Assembly: GCA_015207155.1 (NCBI GenBank)
Contig: JADEXK010000063.1
Location: 1-33,075, forward strand
Length of the DNA stretch: 33,075 bases
Origin: Nostocales cyanobacterium LEGE 11386
Lineage (GTDB): Bacteria; Cyanobacteriota; Cyanobacteriia; Cyanobacteriales; Nostocaceae
Direction of reading: 5' to 3'
In this document: positions 1-8,046 of the stretch, piece by piece
Numbering within the stretch: position 1 is the first letter of the stretch
Layout of the letters: each line of letters begins with the position of its first letter
The notes under the pieces: model-generated
Told to the model about the DNA's origin: nothing
Database searches by the model: none
The model's input: only the letters and a program-made list of their open reading frames with translations
Made by a program: the position numbers and the translations under genes

Positions 1-71
1 ACTTCCCCTTAGACTTGGCTGCTGGTGAAGTTGCTCCTGTTGCTTTGACTGCACCTGCAATCAACGGCTAA
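1..71 (+). CDS. psbA: Photosystem II D1 protein, C-terminal end (partial)
   Basis: Only the last 23 codons are in the window; the gene enters from the left edge. The frame starting at base 3 reads FPLDLAAGEVAPVALTAPAI followed by NG and a TAA stop. This is the recognisable C-terminus of cyanobacterial D1, including the short tail after the alanine-containing site that CtpA processes. D1 is the photosystem II reaction-centre subunit that binds the primary electron-transfer cofactors in the thylakoid membrane. A strong hairpin terminator follows directly. Which psbA copy this is cannot be told from the tail. Confidence 0.93.
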   Translation, partial: FPLDLAAGEVAPVALTAPAING

Positions 72-90
72 TCACAAATCTTAGCTCGAT

Positions 91-126
91 AAAAAGCGCC
101 TCCCGGTATCGGGGGGCGTTTTTTAT
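91..126 (+). terminator. Rho-independent terminator of psbA
   Basis: A GC-rich hairpin (CGCCTCCCG, loop GTAT, CGGGGGGCG) is flanked by an A-run and followed by TTTTTTATT, about 25 bases after the psbA stop. This is a classical intrinsic terminator for the highly expressed psbA transcript. Confidence 0.9.
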
Positions 127-151
127 TATATATATTTGAATTTCTTTAATT

Positions 152-180
152 AACCACAGAGAACACAGAGGACGCAGAGT
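152..180. repeat. Dispersed short repeat, CACAGAG-type
   Basis: The sequence ACCACAGAGAACACAGAGG continues with ACGCAGAG, a degenerate tandem of an 8-10 base unit. A closely related copy lies at 8006-8032 across the xseA/xseB junction. I recognise it as a short dispersed element common in cyanobacterial intergenic DNA. Here it sits in the leader of the CPBP protease gene. Confidence 0.7.
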
Positions 181-214
181 TAAGACAAGTATTGAGAATG
201 GAGAGATATAAATT

Positions 215-982
215 ATGACGGTTGATGTTGACCCAAAAATGCAAAGTCATCCCCAGTTACCTCTCAAAGTTCTGGGTCTTTTGTTGGTAGCTTCCGTATT
301 CGCTTCAGGATCAACCATTCTTTATGGTTTGATTATTGCCCATCGGACTATTTCAATACCTGAAGTTTTACTGGTTGCAGGACTCTTAACAGCTATTGTG
401 ACCACACCTTTAGCCGTATTGGGCTTGTGGTCACGAGGTAGGCAAGGCTTAGAAGTTTCCAGTTTTGCCAAACTCTTAATTAAAGATGATTTGCTCATGG
501 CTCTGTTATTGGCGGTTGCTCTTGGCAGTTTTTGTGGTGCTTTCGTTGTTTTATCTGATAAAGCGTTTTATCCGTTTCTTCCCACTGGAGTAAAAGATGT
601 AGAATTACCTGGTTCTATAGCGGGTTTACTGGCTGCCTTGGGAGCGGGTATCAATGAAGAAATTTGGTTCCGGTTAGGTATATTGACTGGGTTGATAGAA
701 CTTGGACGCTGGCTGCTGAAACAAGATCAAGCAAGTACAGCATTATTTTGGAGTACTAACGTCATCTCGACTTTGTTATTTGGTGCAGCACATTTACCTC
801 AATTCGCACTTATGGCAAGTGGATTACCATTAGCAGTTGTATGTGTGGTATTGCTGCAAAATGGTTTTGTGGGGTTGATTTTTGGATGGCTTTACTGGCA
901 ACGAGGGTTGCTAACTGCTATGTTGGCTCACGTTACTGCTGATATTGCCATTCATGTTATTGTTCCCACGTTTTTTGCGTAG
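215..982 (+). CDS. CPBP-family intramembrane metalloprotease (CAAX protease-like)
   Basis: This 255-residue protein is very hydrophobic, with about seven or eight predicted membrane segments. It carries the three motifs of the CPBP (Abi/Rce1) family: EEIWFR at residues 148-153, the FGAAH motif with H193, and HVTAD with H239 and D243. In this family the glutamates and histidines form a metal-dependent active site within the membrane. Known members process prenylated or bacteriocin-related peptides, but cyanobacterial ones mostly have no known substrate. The ATG is preceded by a GGAGAG ribosome-binding site. It stands alone between the psbA terminator and the next gene. The family call is solid; the substrate is unknown. 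Confidence 0.88.
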   Translation: MTVDVDPKMQSHPQLPLKVLGLLLVASVFASGSTILYGLIIAHRTISIPEVLLVAGLLTAIVTTPLAVLGLWSRGRQGLEVSSFAKLLIKDDLLMALLLAVALGSFCGAFVVLSDKAFYPFLPTGVKDVELPGSIAGLLAALGAGINEEIWFRLGILTGLIELGRWLLKQDQASTALFWSTNVISTLLFGAAHLPQFALMASGLPLAVVCVVLLQNGFVGLIFGWLYWQRGLLTAMLAHVTADIAIHVIVPTFFA

Positions 983-1096
983 AAGTGTTGTATAAAAAGC
1001 CTGCCGCACAGAAACAAATTTAAACTAAATTTAAACTATTAGACATATCCAAAATAGTAATGTCATTTAAATTATTAAATTTTTCAAGGTGAAACT

Positions 1097-1660
1097 GTGA
1101 ACAAAAAGTATTTTTTTTTCACACTCATTTTTAGTGCTGCTGGAATTTTGTCTTACTCTTTGCCTGTCCTGGCTGAAGAGGTTACCTGCCGCAATACATT
1201 AGGTTCAGTTACAGTTGATAACCTTCGAGTACCTGATGGTGCTACATGTATTTTGTCCGGCACAAGAGTCAAGGGTAATATCAAGGTAGAGTCCAATGCA
1301 ACACTCAGAGCAAGCAAGATAAACGTAATTGGTAACATTCAGGCGGAAAATTCCAAAAATGTAGTTGTTGACTCCAACTCAGTGATTGGTGGCAGTATCC
1401 AAATCAAACAATCAGGGGCAGCAAATATTACCAATTCACGAATCAACCAAGATTTACAATTTGATACAAATAATAATCAGCTAGGTGCTAGCAACAACAG
1501 AATTGGTGGTAACTTGCAAGCGTTTCAGAATACTGGAGGACTGACAATCAAGAACAATAGAATTGATGGTAATCTGCAATGTAAAGAAAACCGTCCAGCG
1601 CCAACGGGAGGAGGCAATCTTGTCCAAGGTAATAAAGAGGATCAATGCTCCCGGTTGTAG
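1097..1660 (+). CDS. Secreted repeat protein, possible beta-solenoid
   Basis: A 187-residue protein starting with GTG behind an AAGGTGA ribosome-binding site. The N-terminus is a clear Sec signal peptide (MNKKYFFFT, a hydrophobic stretch, then VLAEE, with cleavage likely after VLA near residue 26). The mature part has about six imperfect repeats with the core I-x-G-N-[IL]-x, for example VKGNIKV, VIGNIQA, VIGGSIQ, IGGNLQA and IDGNLQC, each followed by a polar Asn/Ser-rich turn. This spacing suggests a right-handed beta-helix or similar solenoid. Two cysteines near the start and two near the end could form disulfides. It is probably periplasmic or outer-surface. I do not recognise a function, and the fold is inferred only from the repeat pattern. 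Confidence 0.75.
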   Translation: MNKKYFFFTLIFSAAGILSYSLPVLAEEVTCRNTLGSVTVDNLRVPDGATCILSGTRVKGNIKVESNATLRASKINVIGNIQAENSKNVVVDSNSVIGGSIQIKQSGAANITNSRINQDLQFDTNNNQLGASNNRIGGNLQAFQNTGGLTIKNNRIDGNLQCKENRPAPTGGGNLVQGNKEDQCSRL

Positions 1661-1731
1661 GGCTATCTCAGTATGGAAGTACGAGAAAAATGCCATCATA
1701 GTGATGGTGAAAAAATTCTGGAGATAAGACC

Positions 1732-2328
1732 ACGGTTTACGCACGTCCTTTAGCACGTTTAATTGAGCAATTGCAACGCCTACCAGGTGTTGGCCCCAAA
1801 TCAGCCCAACGCCTGGCTTTGCATATCTTGAAGCGCCCAGAAGCAGAAGTAGAAGCTTTGGCACAAGCTTTAGTTGATGCAAAAAAGCAGATAGGCTTGT
1901 GTTCTGTTTGCTTTCACCTATCTGCTGATCCTGTTTGTGAAATTTGTCGCAATCATAACCGTGATAACGGCGCTATCTGTGTGGTAGCAGACTCTCGTGA
2001 TGTGATTGCGCTAGAAAAAACCCGCGAATATAAAGGCAAGTATCACGTCTTGGGTGGTGTAATTTCCCCTATTGATGGTATTGGCCCAGAACAGCTAACT
2101 ATCCAAGCTTTGGTGCGGCGAGTGAGTCAGCAAAAAACCCAAGAAGTGATTTTGGCAATTAGTCCGAGTATAGAAGGGGAGACGACGACCCTGTATATTG
2201 GTCAATTACTGAAACCATTTACCAAAGTGACACGAATTGCCTTTGGTTTACCTGTGGGGGGTGATTTGGAGTATGCCGATGAAGTGACATTGGCAAGAGC
2301 CTTGGAAGGACGGCGGGAGTTAGATTAA
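1732..2328 (+). CDS. recR: Recombination protein RecR (probable ACG start)
   Basis: RecR acts with RecF and RecO to load RecA onto gapped DNA. The protein shows the helix-hairpin-helix (LPGVGPKSAQRLALHIL), a four-cysteine zinc finger (CSVC...CEIC), a Toprim domain beginning ICVVADSRD and the conserved C-terminus ending ALEGRRELD. The first ordinary start codon is TTG at 1771, but this cuts off the conserved leader YARPLARLIEQLQ, which is encoded in frame upstream. The only plausible start in the open stretch after the TGA at 1708-1710 is ACG at 1732, placed 6 bases behind a GGAGAT ribosome-binding site. It gives 198 residues, the usual RecR length. RecR identity is near certain; the ACG start is inferred. 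Confidence 0.93.
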   Translation, partial: TVYARPLARLIEQLQRLPGVGPKSAQRLALHILKRPEAEVEALAQALVDAKKQIGLCSVCFHLSADPVCEICRNHNRDNGAICVVADSRDVIALEKTREYKGKYHVLGGVISPIDGIGPEQLTIQALVRRVSQQKTQEVILAISPSIEGETTTLYIGQLLKPFTKVTRIAFGLPVGGDLEYADEVTLARALEGRRELD

Positions 2329-2549
2329 GTTTTATTGAGGATTCCCACAGCTTGATCTAACAAAGTCAAAGTTGTAGCTTTCTAGTGTCGGTCTCAGTAG
2401 CGGTACAGTTAATTACCTGGGCATGTGTTGAATTTCAGGTAAGACTGCAACGCTTTGAGACTTTTAAGGTTTAGGGTTTTGAGAATTTCTGCACTGTCAA
2501 CACTACAACTTCATGGTTTGTGACAAGAAGCATTCCACCAGGGTCTAAT
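2329..2549. other. Spacer between convergent recR and the 45-residue gene
   Basis: No gene, tRNA or clear terminator was seen in this stretch. It separates the convergent ends of recR and the small minus-strand membrane protein gene. Confidence 0.5.
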
Positions 2550-2687
2550 TTAGCGTTCTCCTGCTTTTTCAATAGTTTCGATGACAGCCAAGCCTATACC
2601 CGAGGCTGCGATTAGCAGTACTGCTGATAGCAAATAGGCGTTGGTAAACATTCGGAGGGCATCTTCAAAAAAAATGTAGGTGGTCAT
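2550..2687 (-). CDS. Small single-pass membrane protein (45 aa)
   Basis: A 45-codon open frame on the minus strand encodes MTTYIFFEDALRMFTNAYLL followed by a hydrophobic stretch (SAVLLIAASGIGLAVI) and a charged tail ETIEKAGER. The start ATG has an excellent ribosome-binding site, AAGGTGA, four bases upstream, which strongly supports translation. The design, a short amphipathic N-terminus, one membrane span and a charged C-terminus, resembles small subunits of thylakoid complexes, but I cannot match it to a named Psb, Psa, Pet or Ndh subunit. It is convergent with recR and divergent from the GNAT gene. The function is unknown. Confidence 0.72.
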   Translation of the reverse strand: MTTYIFFEDALRMFTNAYLLSAVLLIAASGIGLAVIETIEKAGER

Positions 2688-2967
2688 TGCTTCACCTTTT
2701 GAACTTTATGCTACTGGTACTGTTTATTTCTCCACATGCTGATTAATAGTTCCCGTGGAAAAATTGCTGGCATTAGCATCTTAACAAAACTTTAGCTCTT
2801 TCATAAGACCATTTAAACTTTTTCTTTCTAAAGTTTCGATGAATTCCACTAGCATTTTGTTAAAGACAATACTGTCTTAGGTTAGAAGGAGCAACTATGG
2901 CCTTCTTCGCTACCGCAACTTAGATAGGTAATGATGTAATTTAAATAACTTAATTAATCACCAAAAT
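2688..2967. promoter_or_regulatory. Divergent intergenic region with a possible 8-codon leader ORF
   Basis: This 280-base gap lies between the divergent 45-residue gene and the GNAT gene and must hold both promoters. At 2897-2923 an ATG is preceded at ideal distance by AAGGAG and opens an 8-codon frame, MAFFATAT, then a TAG stop. The GNAT ATG follows about 45 bases later. The mini-frame could be a translated leader or a relic of a lost gene. Confidence 0.4.
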
Positions 2968-3492
2968 ATGAAACTATTAGACTTAGAAATATTCACCAAA
3001 CGTATATTGTTGCAACCTATATCACTGAAATATAAAGAAGATATTTTTAGAGAATTTACTGAGACAATTACTACTTATATGCACCCTCATCCACCTCAAG
3101 TAATTTCGGAAACAGAATTATTTATTCATGAATCGCTGCGAGAAATGCATAATGGTGATAACTTGATCGTAGTAATTGTAAAGAAAGATAACAATGAATT
3201 TTTAGGGTGTACTGGTATACATAAACTCAAAAGTATATGTCCTGAATTGGGTATCTGGCTAAAAAAATCAGCACATGGTCATGGGTATGGATTAGAGGCT
3301 ATTAATGCTCTGAAAGTTTGGGCTGAGAGTAATCTTGATTACGAGTATCTGATTTATCCTGTGGATCGGGCAAATATTTCTAGTCGGAGCATCCCTGAAA
3401 GACTTGGCGGTCAAATTTTTAGAGAATATGAACAAACAAATTTAAGTGGTAAAGTTTTACATTTACTAGAGTACAAAATTTTTAAGCAATAA
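2968..3492 (+). CDS. GNAT-family N-acetyltransferase (RimJ/RimL-like)
   Basis: A 174-residue protein of the Acetyltransf_3 type. It opens with the family's typical TKRILLQPIS strand, has a central LGCTGIHKL beta strand and ELGIWLKKSAHGHGYGLEAI, which is the acetyl-CoA pyrophosphate-binding motif A region. It ends with NISSRSIPERLGGQ, the classic N-x-x-S-x-x-x-x-E-x-x-G motif of RimJ/RimL-like enzymes. It transfers acetyl from acetyl-CoA to an amine, but the substrate (ribosomal protein N-terminus, small amine or antibiotic) cannot be told. It stands alone, plus strand, facing the minus-strand deacetylase-like gene downstream. Confidence 0.85.
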   Translation: MKLLDLEIFTKRILLQPISLKYKEDIFREFTETITTYMHPHPPQVISETELFIHESLREMHNGDNLIVVIVKKDNNEFLGCTGIHKLKSICPELGIWLKKSAHGHGYGLEAINALKVWAESNLDYEYLIYPVDRANISSRSIPERLGGQIFREYEQTNLSGKVLHLLEYKIFKQ

Positions 3493-3591
3493 AATTTGCT
3501 TGATTGAATCTATGCCAAGATAGTGCCTCAAAAAATTGGCTTTTGCAAACCCTACAGGCATTAATAGTTCGCACAAGAAAATAAAAAAATA

Positions 3592-4512
3592 TCAGCCTAA
3601 ACAACTTTCAATAGTTGCTAAAACAGATTGGGAGAGTGTATCAAAATCGTAACCACCTTCCAAACCAAAGAGAATTTTACGAGTTAGTCCTAGACAATGA
3701 TCAGTGAACAAGGCATAATCTTTTGGCTGTAAATTGATACTTGCCAAGGGGTCTGCTGCATTGGCATCATAACCAGCACTAATAATCAGTAAATCTGCCT
3801 GAAATTTAGCTAAAAAAGGTATTACCCTTTGTGCCCATAGTGGCTGATATACAGTGATATCACTACCAGGAGGTAGAGGTAAATTTAAGACATTATCATA
3901 AAAGCCGCGTTCAGATGCTTTACCAGTACCGGGATAGCAAGGGTATTGATGTAGAGAACAGTAGGCAATTTGGGGATGAGTTTCCACGATCGCCTGAGTG
4001 CCATTACCGTGATGCACATCCCAGTCTAAAATAGCAACACGGTTAATTCCGGGTTGTTCTAGGGCATAGAAAGCCGCGATCGCCGCATGAGAAAATAAGC
4101 AAAAGCCCATCCCCGCATCACTTTCAGCATGATGTCCAGGCGGACGTGATAGCACAAAAGCCGGATTTGCGGTTGCTAGTACATTATCAACTCCATCCAA
4201 CCAAGCACTCACCGCCAATAATGCCACATCATAGCTGCGGGGAGAAACTGGGGTATCACCGTCTAAATAACCGCCACCAGTGGAGGCAATTTCCTTGACT
4301 TTGTTGATGTAAGCTGGAGTATGAGCCTTGAGCAGCATCGGCATTAACAATGACTTTTCTGCTGCTGGTGTAGGCGATCGCCAAACAATTTTTTCTGCAA
4401 AAGTAGCTGCTTTTAGGGTGTTGACAATTGCTGTCAAGCGTTCTGGTTTTTCTGGATGGTATCTTCCTGTCTTGTGATCTAGAAACTCATCGGCATAAAT
4501 GACTGGTAACAT
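3592..4512 (-). CDS. Histone deacetylase-like amidohydrolase
   Basis: A 306-residue member of the arginase/deacetylase fold (AcuC, acetylpolyamine amidohydrolase, HDAC family). Key motifs are visible: HPEKPERL near the N-terminus, RPPGHHAE with the active-site histidine pair, DWDVHHGNGTQ and SAGYDAN with the zinc-binding Asp/His residues, and LEGGYDF with the glycine-rich loop near the end. It hydrolyses acetyl-amide bonds of acetyl-lysine or acetylated polyamines; the real substrate is unknown. It is a cytoplasmic enzyme with no signal peptide. The neighbouring 72-residue gene lies upstream in the same direction, and the GNAT gene is convergent. Catalytic residues appear intact, so it is probably active. 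Confidence 0.9.
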   Translation of the reverse strand: MLPVIYADEFLDHKTGRYHPEKPERLTAIVNTLKAATFAEKIVWRSPTPAAEKSLLMPMLLKAHTPAYINKVKEIASTGGGYLDGDTPVSPRSYDVALLAVSAWLDGVDNVLATANPAFVLSRPPGHHAESDAGMGFCLFSHAAIAAFYALEQPGINRVAILDWDVHHGNGTQAIVETHPQIAYCSLHQYPCYPGTGKASERGFYDNVLNLPLPPGSDITVYQPLWAQRVIPFLAKFQADLLIISAGYDANAADPLASINLQPKDYALFTDHCLGLTRKILFGLEGGYDFDTLSQSVLATIESCLG

Positions 4513-4580
4513 AAGGCAAAACGATTACAGCAGGATACTGAATGCCATTGTATCCTCAGTAGGCGCTGGGCTTTGCACTG

Positions 4581-4799
4581 TTAATCTTTGCTGAAACCAA
4601 TCATTTCATCAGTTGGTTCATCTAGCATCTCAGGTACTAAAGCTTGATTCCCTCTGCGTTCTTCTGGCGATTGTTCTCGAATAACGTCATCCATTTTCGG
4701 AGGATGTTTGATCATGTCGCGCACCTCCGGACTTAATTGGGATACATCATCTTCTGAATGTGTTTTTTTGGCTTGATTGGGAACTTTTTCTTGATTCAT
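4581..4799 (-). CDS. Small acidic, probably disordered protein (72 aa)
   Basis: A 72-residue, highly charged protein (VREQSPEERRG-type composition, many Asp, Glu, Lys and Pro) with no hydrophobic core or membrane segment. It has the look of a short conserved cyanobacterial protein of unknown function. It precedes the deacetylase-like gene by 68 bases on the same strand and may share its transcript. Upstream lies a perfect 7-bp inverted repeat (CAAGGTA, 5-base gap, TACCTTG at 4844-4862) that could be an operator. Confidence 0.6.
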   Translation of the reverse strand: MNQEKVPNQAKKTHSEDDVSQLSPEVRDMIKHPPKMDDVIREQSPEERRGNQALVPEMLDEPTDEMIGFSKD

Positions 4800-5171
4800 G
4801 AATACTTCATCTAACTGCTGGCCTCAGCTTAAGATATATGTTGCAAGGTACACACTACCTTGAGACTGAAATAGACTACGCCGAACAGTTACTATGGTGG
4901 TTGCACTAAATTGGGCGATAAGTGCAGGTTCAAAGATGGCGCTAGAAAGTACAACTGAGTGTGCAGCAAATTACACCTGTGTTGGGACGCAAAATCTCAG
5001 CTTTGGCTAATTTATCCCAAAATAGAATGAAATCAGTATTTGTAGCGCAACCTACATTTCTAATTGCTATTAAGTTTTTAGTATCTTGATATATGTGGTG
5101 CGATCGCAGAAATTTTCGGTCTACTGAAGCTCATCATTCTAGTTAAGTTTTATTTGGGCTTTTCAATTGGA
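4800..5171. other. Intergenic region without clear gene
   Basis: This 372-base stretch holds the promoter side of the 72-residue gene and the 3' side of the TIGR02588 gene. It includes the 19-base inverted repeat at 4844-4862 and one GCGATCGC site near 5101. A 38-codon open frame on the plus strand starts around 4893, but its composition and lack of a ribosome-binding site do not support it. No RNA gene was seen. Confidence 0.4.
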
Positions 5172-5570
5172 TTATGGCAACTTATAACTAGCAACCCGTA
5201 CAGTTAATTGTCCCTGAAGCGGATTTTGGCTAAATATAAATGCTCCTTCTTCTTTTTCGCCATCAGATAAAAAATCAATTTGTTGCTCTCCTGTTTCCAC
5301 AACTTTATCAGCAATTTGTAACTCAGCAATAATTTGTACTGATTCAGCAGTTTCACCACCAGTATTAACTATTTCAAAGGGAACATAAAAATTTCCCTCA
5401 ATTTCTCGAATCGTTTGTTTTTTATGCACCGACAAAATGGGAGGTTGATTTTTTTCATTCAGCCACATATACCCTACTAAGCCAATAACGACTACGAGAA
5501 TAGATAAAGAAATCCCGAATGTTATCCACTCAGCAAGAGAACGTTCTGGTTTGGTTTCTGTTTCCATCAT
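5172..5570 (-). CDS. TIGR02588-type membrane-anchored protein
   Basis: A 132-residue protein with one N-terminal membrane span (WITFGISLSILVVVIGLVGYM, residues about 15-36) and an outside domain of beta strands (FYVPFEIVNTGGETAESVQI...). The second part resembles an Ig-like or CARDB-like fold. I recognise the architecture and context as TIGR02588, always seen beside TIGR02587. Its ATG overlaps the stop of that gene (ATGA), so the two are translationally coupled. The function of the pair is unknown; a membrane complex is a fair guess. Confidence 0.75.
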   Translation of the reverse strand: MMETETKPERSLAEWITFGISLSILVVVIGLVGYMWLNEKNQPPILSVHKKQTIREIEGNFYVPFEIVNTGGETAESVQIIAELQIADKVVETGEQQIDFLSDGEKEEGAFIFSQNPLQGQLTVRVASYKLP

Positions 5571-6451
5571 ATTGCTAACCTACCCGCCGCGCCGCCAATA
5601 GTTGCAGGTAATCCCAATATTAGAGTATGTTCTAACCACATCATCCATGGGTCTGCAAAAGTTACCTTTTGGAAAAAAAACAGCATTAATCCACTTGCTA
5701 ACAAAGATACTAAATAAGATATGGTAGTTTCACTTAATGGGCGCTGAAAAATCCCCTTTTGCTGTTTGCGTTTTTGTTGATCTGAAAAACCAGCTTGAAA
5801 GACAATAGCGTAGGAAATTACTAGAGATGCAGCCATTAACGACAGTAACCAAGGGGGTGAAATGGCAGCTGCTAACATAGGAACTTCATCGGTTGGTGCA
5901 ATATTAAAGGCAATCACAATTGCACCAATGAGAGTTGCACCTAAATCAGCAAATGTGGCGTACAAACCATTTTGTTTATGTTTGCTGTTCTTGTTACCTT
6001 TCTGAGTGCTTGATATTGAATTATTTTGATTTCCATCTTGGAGAACCTGGTTGGCTAATGCCACACCTAGGGTAAATGGTACACCTTCAAATACAATTTT
6101 ACCCAGGGATTCTTTTAAGGAAGTTTCTGGTGTAATTTCTTGCAACAACCACAACATAAATGCAGAACAAACAAAGCCAATTGCCATTGCCTCTACAGTA
6201 TCTATGGCTGCTTCATCAACTCGCCAGTTATTTCTGCGTTTACGAAAACCCTCTGTATAATTGAGTAAAAAGACTACAATAAACATTAAGGCGATCGCTG
6301 TTACAATCAATCTTGGTTTTGCTAGCGATCCAATCCACCATACTTCCATAGTATATATTAGTGGAATACCAAATAAAAACCCTCCACAAGTACCACGCAC
6401 AATATCATTTATTTCTTGTTTCCAAGTGTTTTTATAACGTTTTTTAGCCAC
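5567..6451 (-). CDS. TIGR02587-type integral membrane protein
   Basis: A 294-residue polytopic membrane protein with about eight hydrophobic segments, a charged middle loop (GNQNNSISSTQKGNKNSKHK region) and a glycine-rich C-terminal end (GLPATIGGAAGRLAI). The conserved start RGTCGGFLFGIPLIYTMEVW and the overlapping TIGR02588 partner identify it as TIGR02587, a family of unknown role found in cyanobacteria and some proteobacteria. The start codon is GTG at 6451 with no strong ribosome-binding site. It is the first gene of a two-gene minus-strand operon. Confidence 0.82.
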   Translation of the reverse strand: MAKKRYKNTWKQEINDIVRGTCGGFLFGIPLIYTMEVWWIGSLAKPRLIVTAIALMFIVVFLLNYTEGFRKRRNNWRVDEAAIDTVEAMAIGFVCSAFMLWLLQEITPETSLKESLGKIVFEGVPFTLGVALANQVLQDGNQNNSISSTQKGNKNSKHKQNGLYATFADLGATLIGAIVIAFNIAPTDEVPMLAAAISPPWLLSLMAASLVISYAIVFQAGFSDQQKRKQQKGIFQRPLSETTISYLVSLLASGLMLFFFQKVTFADPWMMWLEHTLILGLPATIGGAAGRLAI

Positions 6452-6783
6452 TAATAATATGTACCTGATTATTTGATTGTAACATTTTCATATGTTGTAA
6501 ACTGTCTCACAAAATATATAGTTTTAACATCTATCCTAGGATATTTTATAGACATATGGTTATATACTTCCTGCGGTAGACACAGAAGAAATTGCTTTTT
6601 GGTGAATTGGAGTAACTGAGGATAGCATTTTGCATCAGTCCCATATATTGCAATTGGTTATTTTGTGTTATTTGCTAATAAGTAAAAGTAAAATATGTGC
6701 TATCTGTCAAACTTCAAGAATCATTAGCCTCGTTGATTGATTACATTATTTGCTAAGATTTCACTAGGCTTTTCCACGCATCT
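6452..6783. promoter_or_regulatory. Divergent promoter region between TIGR02587 and xseA
   Basis: About 330 AT-rich bases separate two divergent operons and should hold both promoters. I saw no RNA gene, open frame or strong palindrome here, and could not assign promoter boxes with confidence. Confidence 0.4.
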
Positions 6784-6786
6784 TTG

Positions 6787-8046
6787 ATGACTTTTAACTC
6801 TCTCATTCCCGATACGGCGCTTTCGGTATCTGGATTAACTGACTATATCCGCTTGCTGTTAGAGCAAGATGAGCAATTACGGCAGGTTTGGGTGACTGGG
6901 GAAGTTTCCAGCGCTAATCACCATCGCAGTGGGTTATTTTTTACGCTACAAGACCCAGATGGGACGGCTGGTATTAAGTGTGTGGTCTGGAATGGTCAAA
7001 TCCCGAAATTGGCTCAAATGCCTGTTCCTGGTGAGCAGGTAATTATCTTAGGTAGTATCCGGGTTTACCCGCAAAGGGGAGAGTATCAATTATCAGTGTG
7101 GCAAGCTTTACCTGCTGGTGCTGGGTTACAAGCTCTGCGCTATCAACAATTAAAAAACCGCTTGCTGGCTGAGGGTTTATTTGACTTAGAACGCAAACGT
7201 CCTCTACCGCTACACCCCCAAACGATCGCAGTGGTAACTTCTCCTACAGCAGCAGCTTGGGGCGATATTCAAAAAACTCTTAAGCAACGATATCCCGGTT
7301 TACAGGTTTTATTTTCTCCGGCTACGGTGCAAGGTGAGCAAGCAGCAGAGTCGATAGTGAAGGCGATTAATCGGGTAAATCGTGATGGTCGGGCTGAGGT
7401 GCTAATTTTATCACGGGGTGGCGGTGCGGTTGAGGAGTTGGCTTGTTTTAATGATGAACGGGTGGTGAGGGCTGTTGCTAGTTGTTCTGTCCCGGTAATT
7501 ACTGGTATTGGTCATCAACGCGATGAGTCTTTGGTGGATTTAGTTGCCGATTTTTGTGCCCATACACCAACGGCGGCGGCGGAAACTGTGGTGCCGGCAA
7601 TCTCTGAGTTATATAATCAGCATCGGCAAAGGGTGGTGGCGTTGCGTGAGGCGGTACTGGAATTTGAAGCAAATGCTGAGAGTAAGTTGCAAGGTTTACG
7701 TCAACGGTTGCGGCGTTTGGGGTTAGATCGACAGGTGCAGCAAGAGATGCAGCAGCTAAGTTGGAAAAGAAAGCAGTTGCTACAGGTGACTTTGGGGCGA
7801 TCACAGCAAGCAAAGCAACATTTAGAATTGTTACGAGAAAAGTTGGCTAGTCTTGACCCGAAAGCGGTGTTGCAGCGTGGTTATGCTGTGGTGCGGCGGG
7901 AAAATGGGGCGATCGCTCGTTCTGCTTCTGAGTTGGCTGTGGGGGAGGATTTGTTGATTCAGTTGGGGCAGGGGGAGGTTACAGTTAAGGTGGTGGAAAT
8001 TGACGAACCACAGAGGCACAGAGGGCACAAAGATTTTCATGGTTAA
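6787..8046 (+). CDS. xseA: Exodeoxyribonuclease VII large subunit
   Basis: XseA and XseB form exonuclease VII, which degrades single-stranded DNA from both ends. The 419-residue protein has the N-terminal OB-fold (LTDYIRLLLEQDEQLRQVWV and VTGEVSS onward, residues about 9-105) and the nuclease domain with the family motifs VVTSPTAAAWGD, LSRGGGAVEEL and ITGIGHQRDESLVDLVAD. The region after that is the coiled-coil used to dock XseB. I prefer the ATG at 6787 over the TTG one codon earlier. The last residues (EPQRHRGHKDFHG) are encoded by a dispersed CACAGAG repeat that has replaced or extended the native end. It overlaps xseB by 8 bases. Confidence 0.95.
   Translation: MTFNSLIPDTALSVSGLTDYIRLLLEQDEQLRQVWVTGEVSSANHHRSGLFFTLQDPDGTAGIKCVVWNGQIPKLAQMPVPGEQVIILGSIRVYPQRGEYQLSVWQALPAGAGLQALRYQQLKNRLLAEGLFDLERKRPLPLHPQTIAVVTSPTAAAWGDIQKTLKQRYPGLQVLFSPATVQGEQAAESIVKAINRVNRDGRAEVLILSRGGGAVEELACFNDERVVRAVASCSVPVITGIGHQRDESLVDLVADFCAHTPTAAAETVVPAISELYNQHRQRVVALREAVLEFEANAESKLQGLRQRLRRLGLDRQVQQEMQQLSWKRKQLLQVTLGRSQQAKQHLELLREKLASLDPKAVLQRGYAVVRRENGAIARSASELAVGEDLLIQLGQGEVTVKVVEIDEPQRHRGHKDFHG
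8006..8032. repeat. CACAGAG-type dispersed repeat at the xseA/xseB junction
   Basis: AACCACAGAGGCACAGAGGG continues with CACAAAG and matches the element at 152-180 in motif and spacing. It is translated as the C-terminal tail of XseA and also supplies the leader of xseB. Confidence 0.7.
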
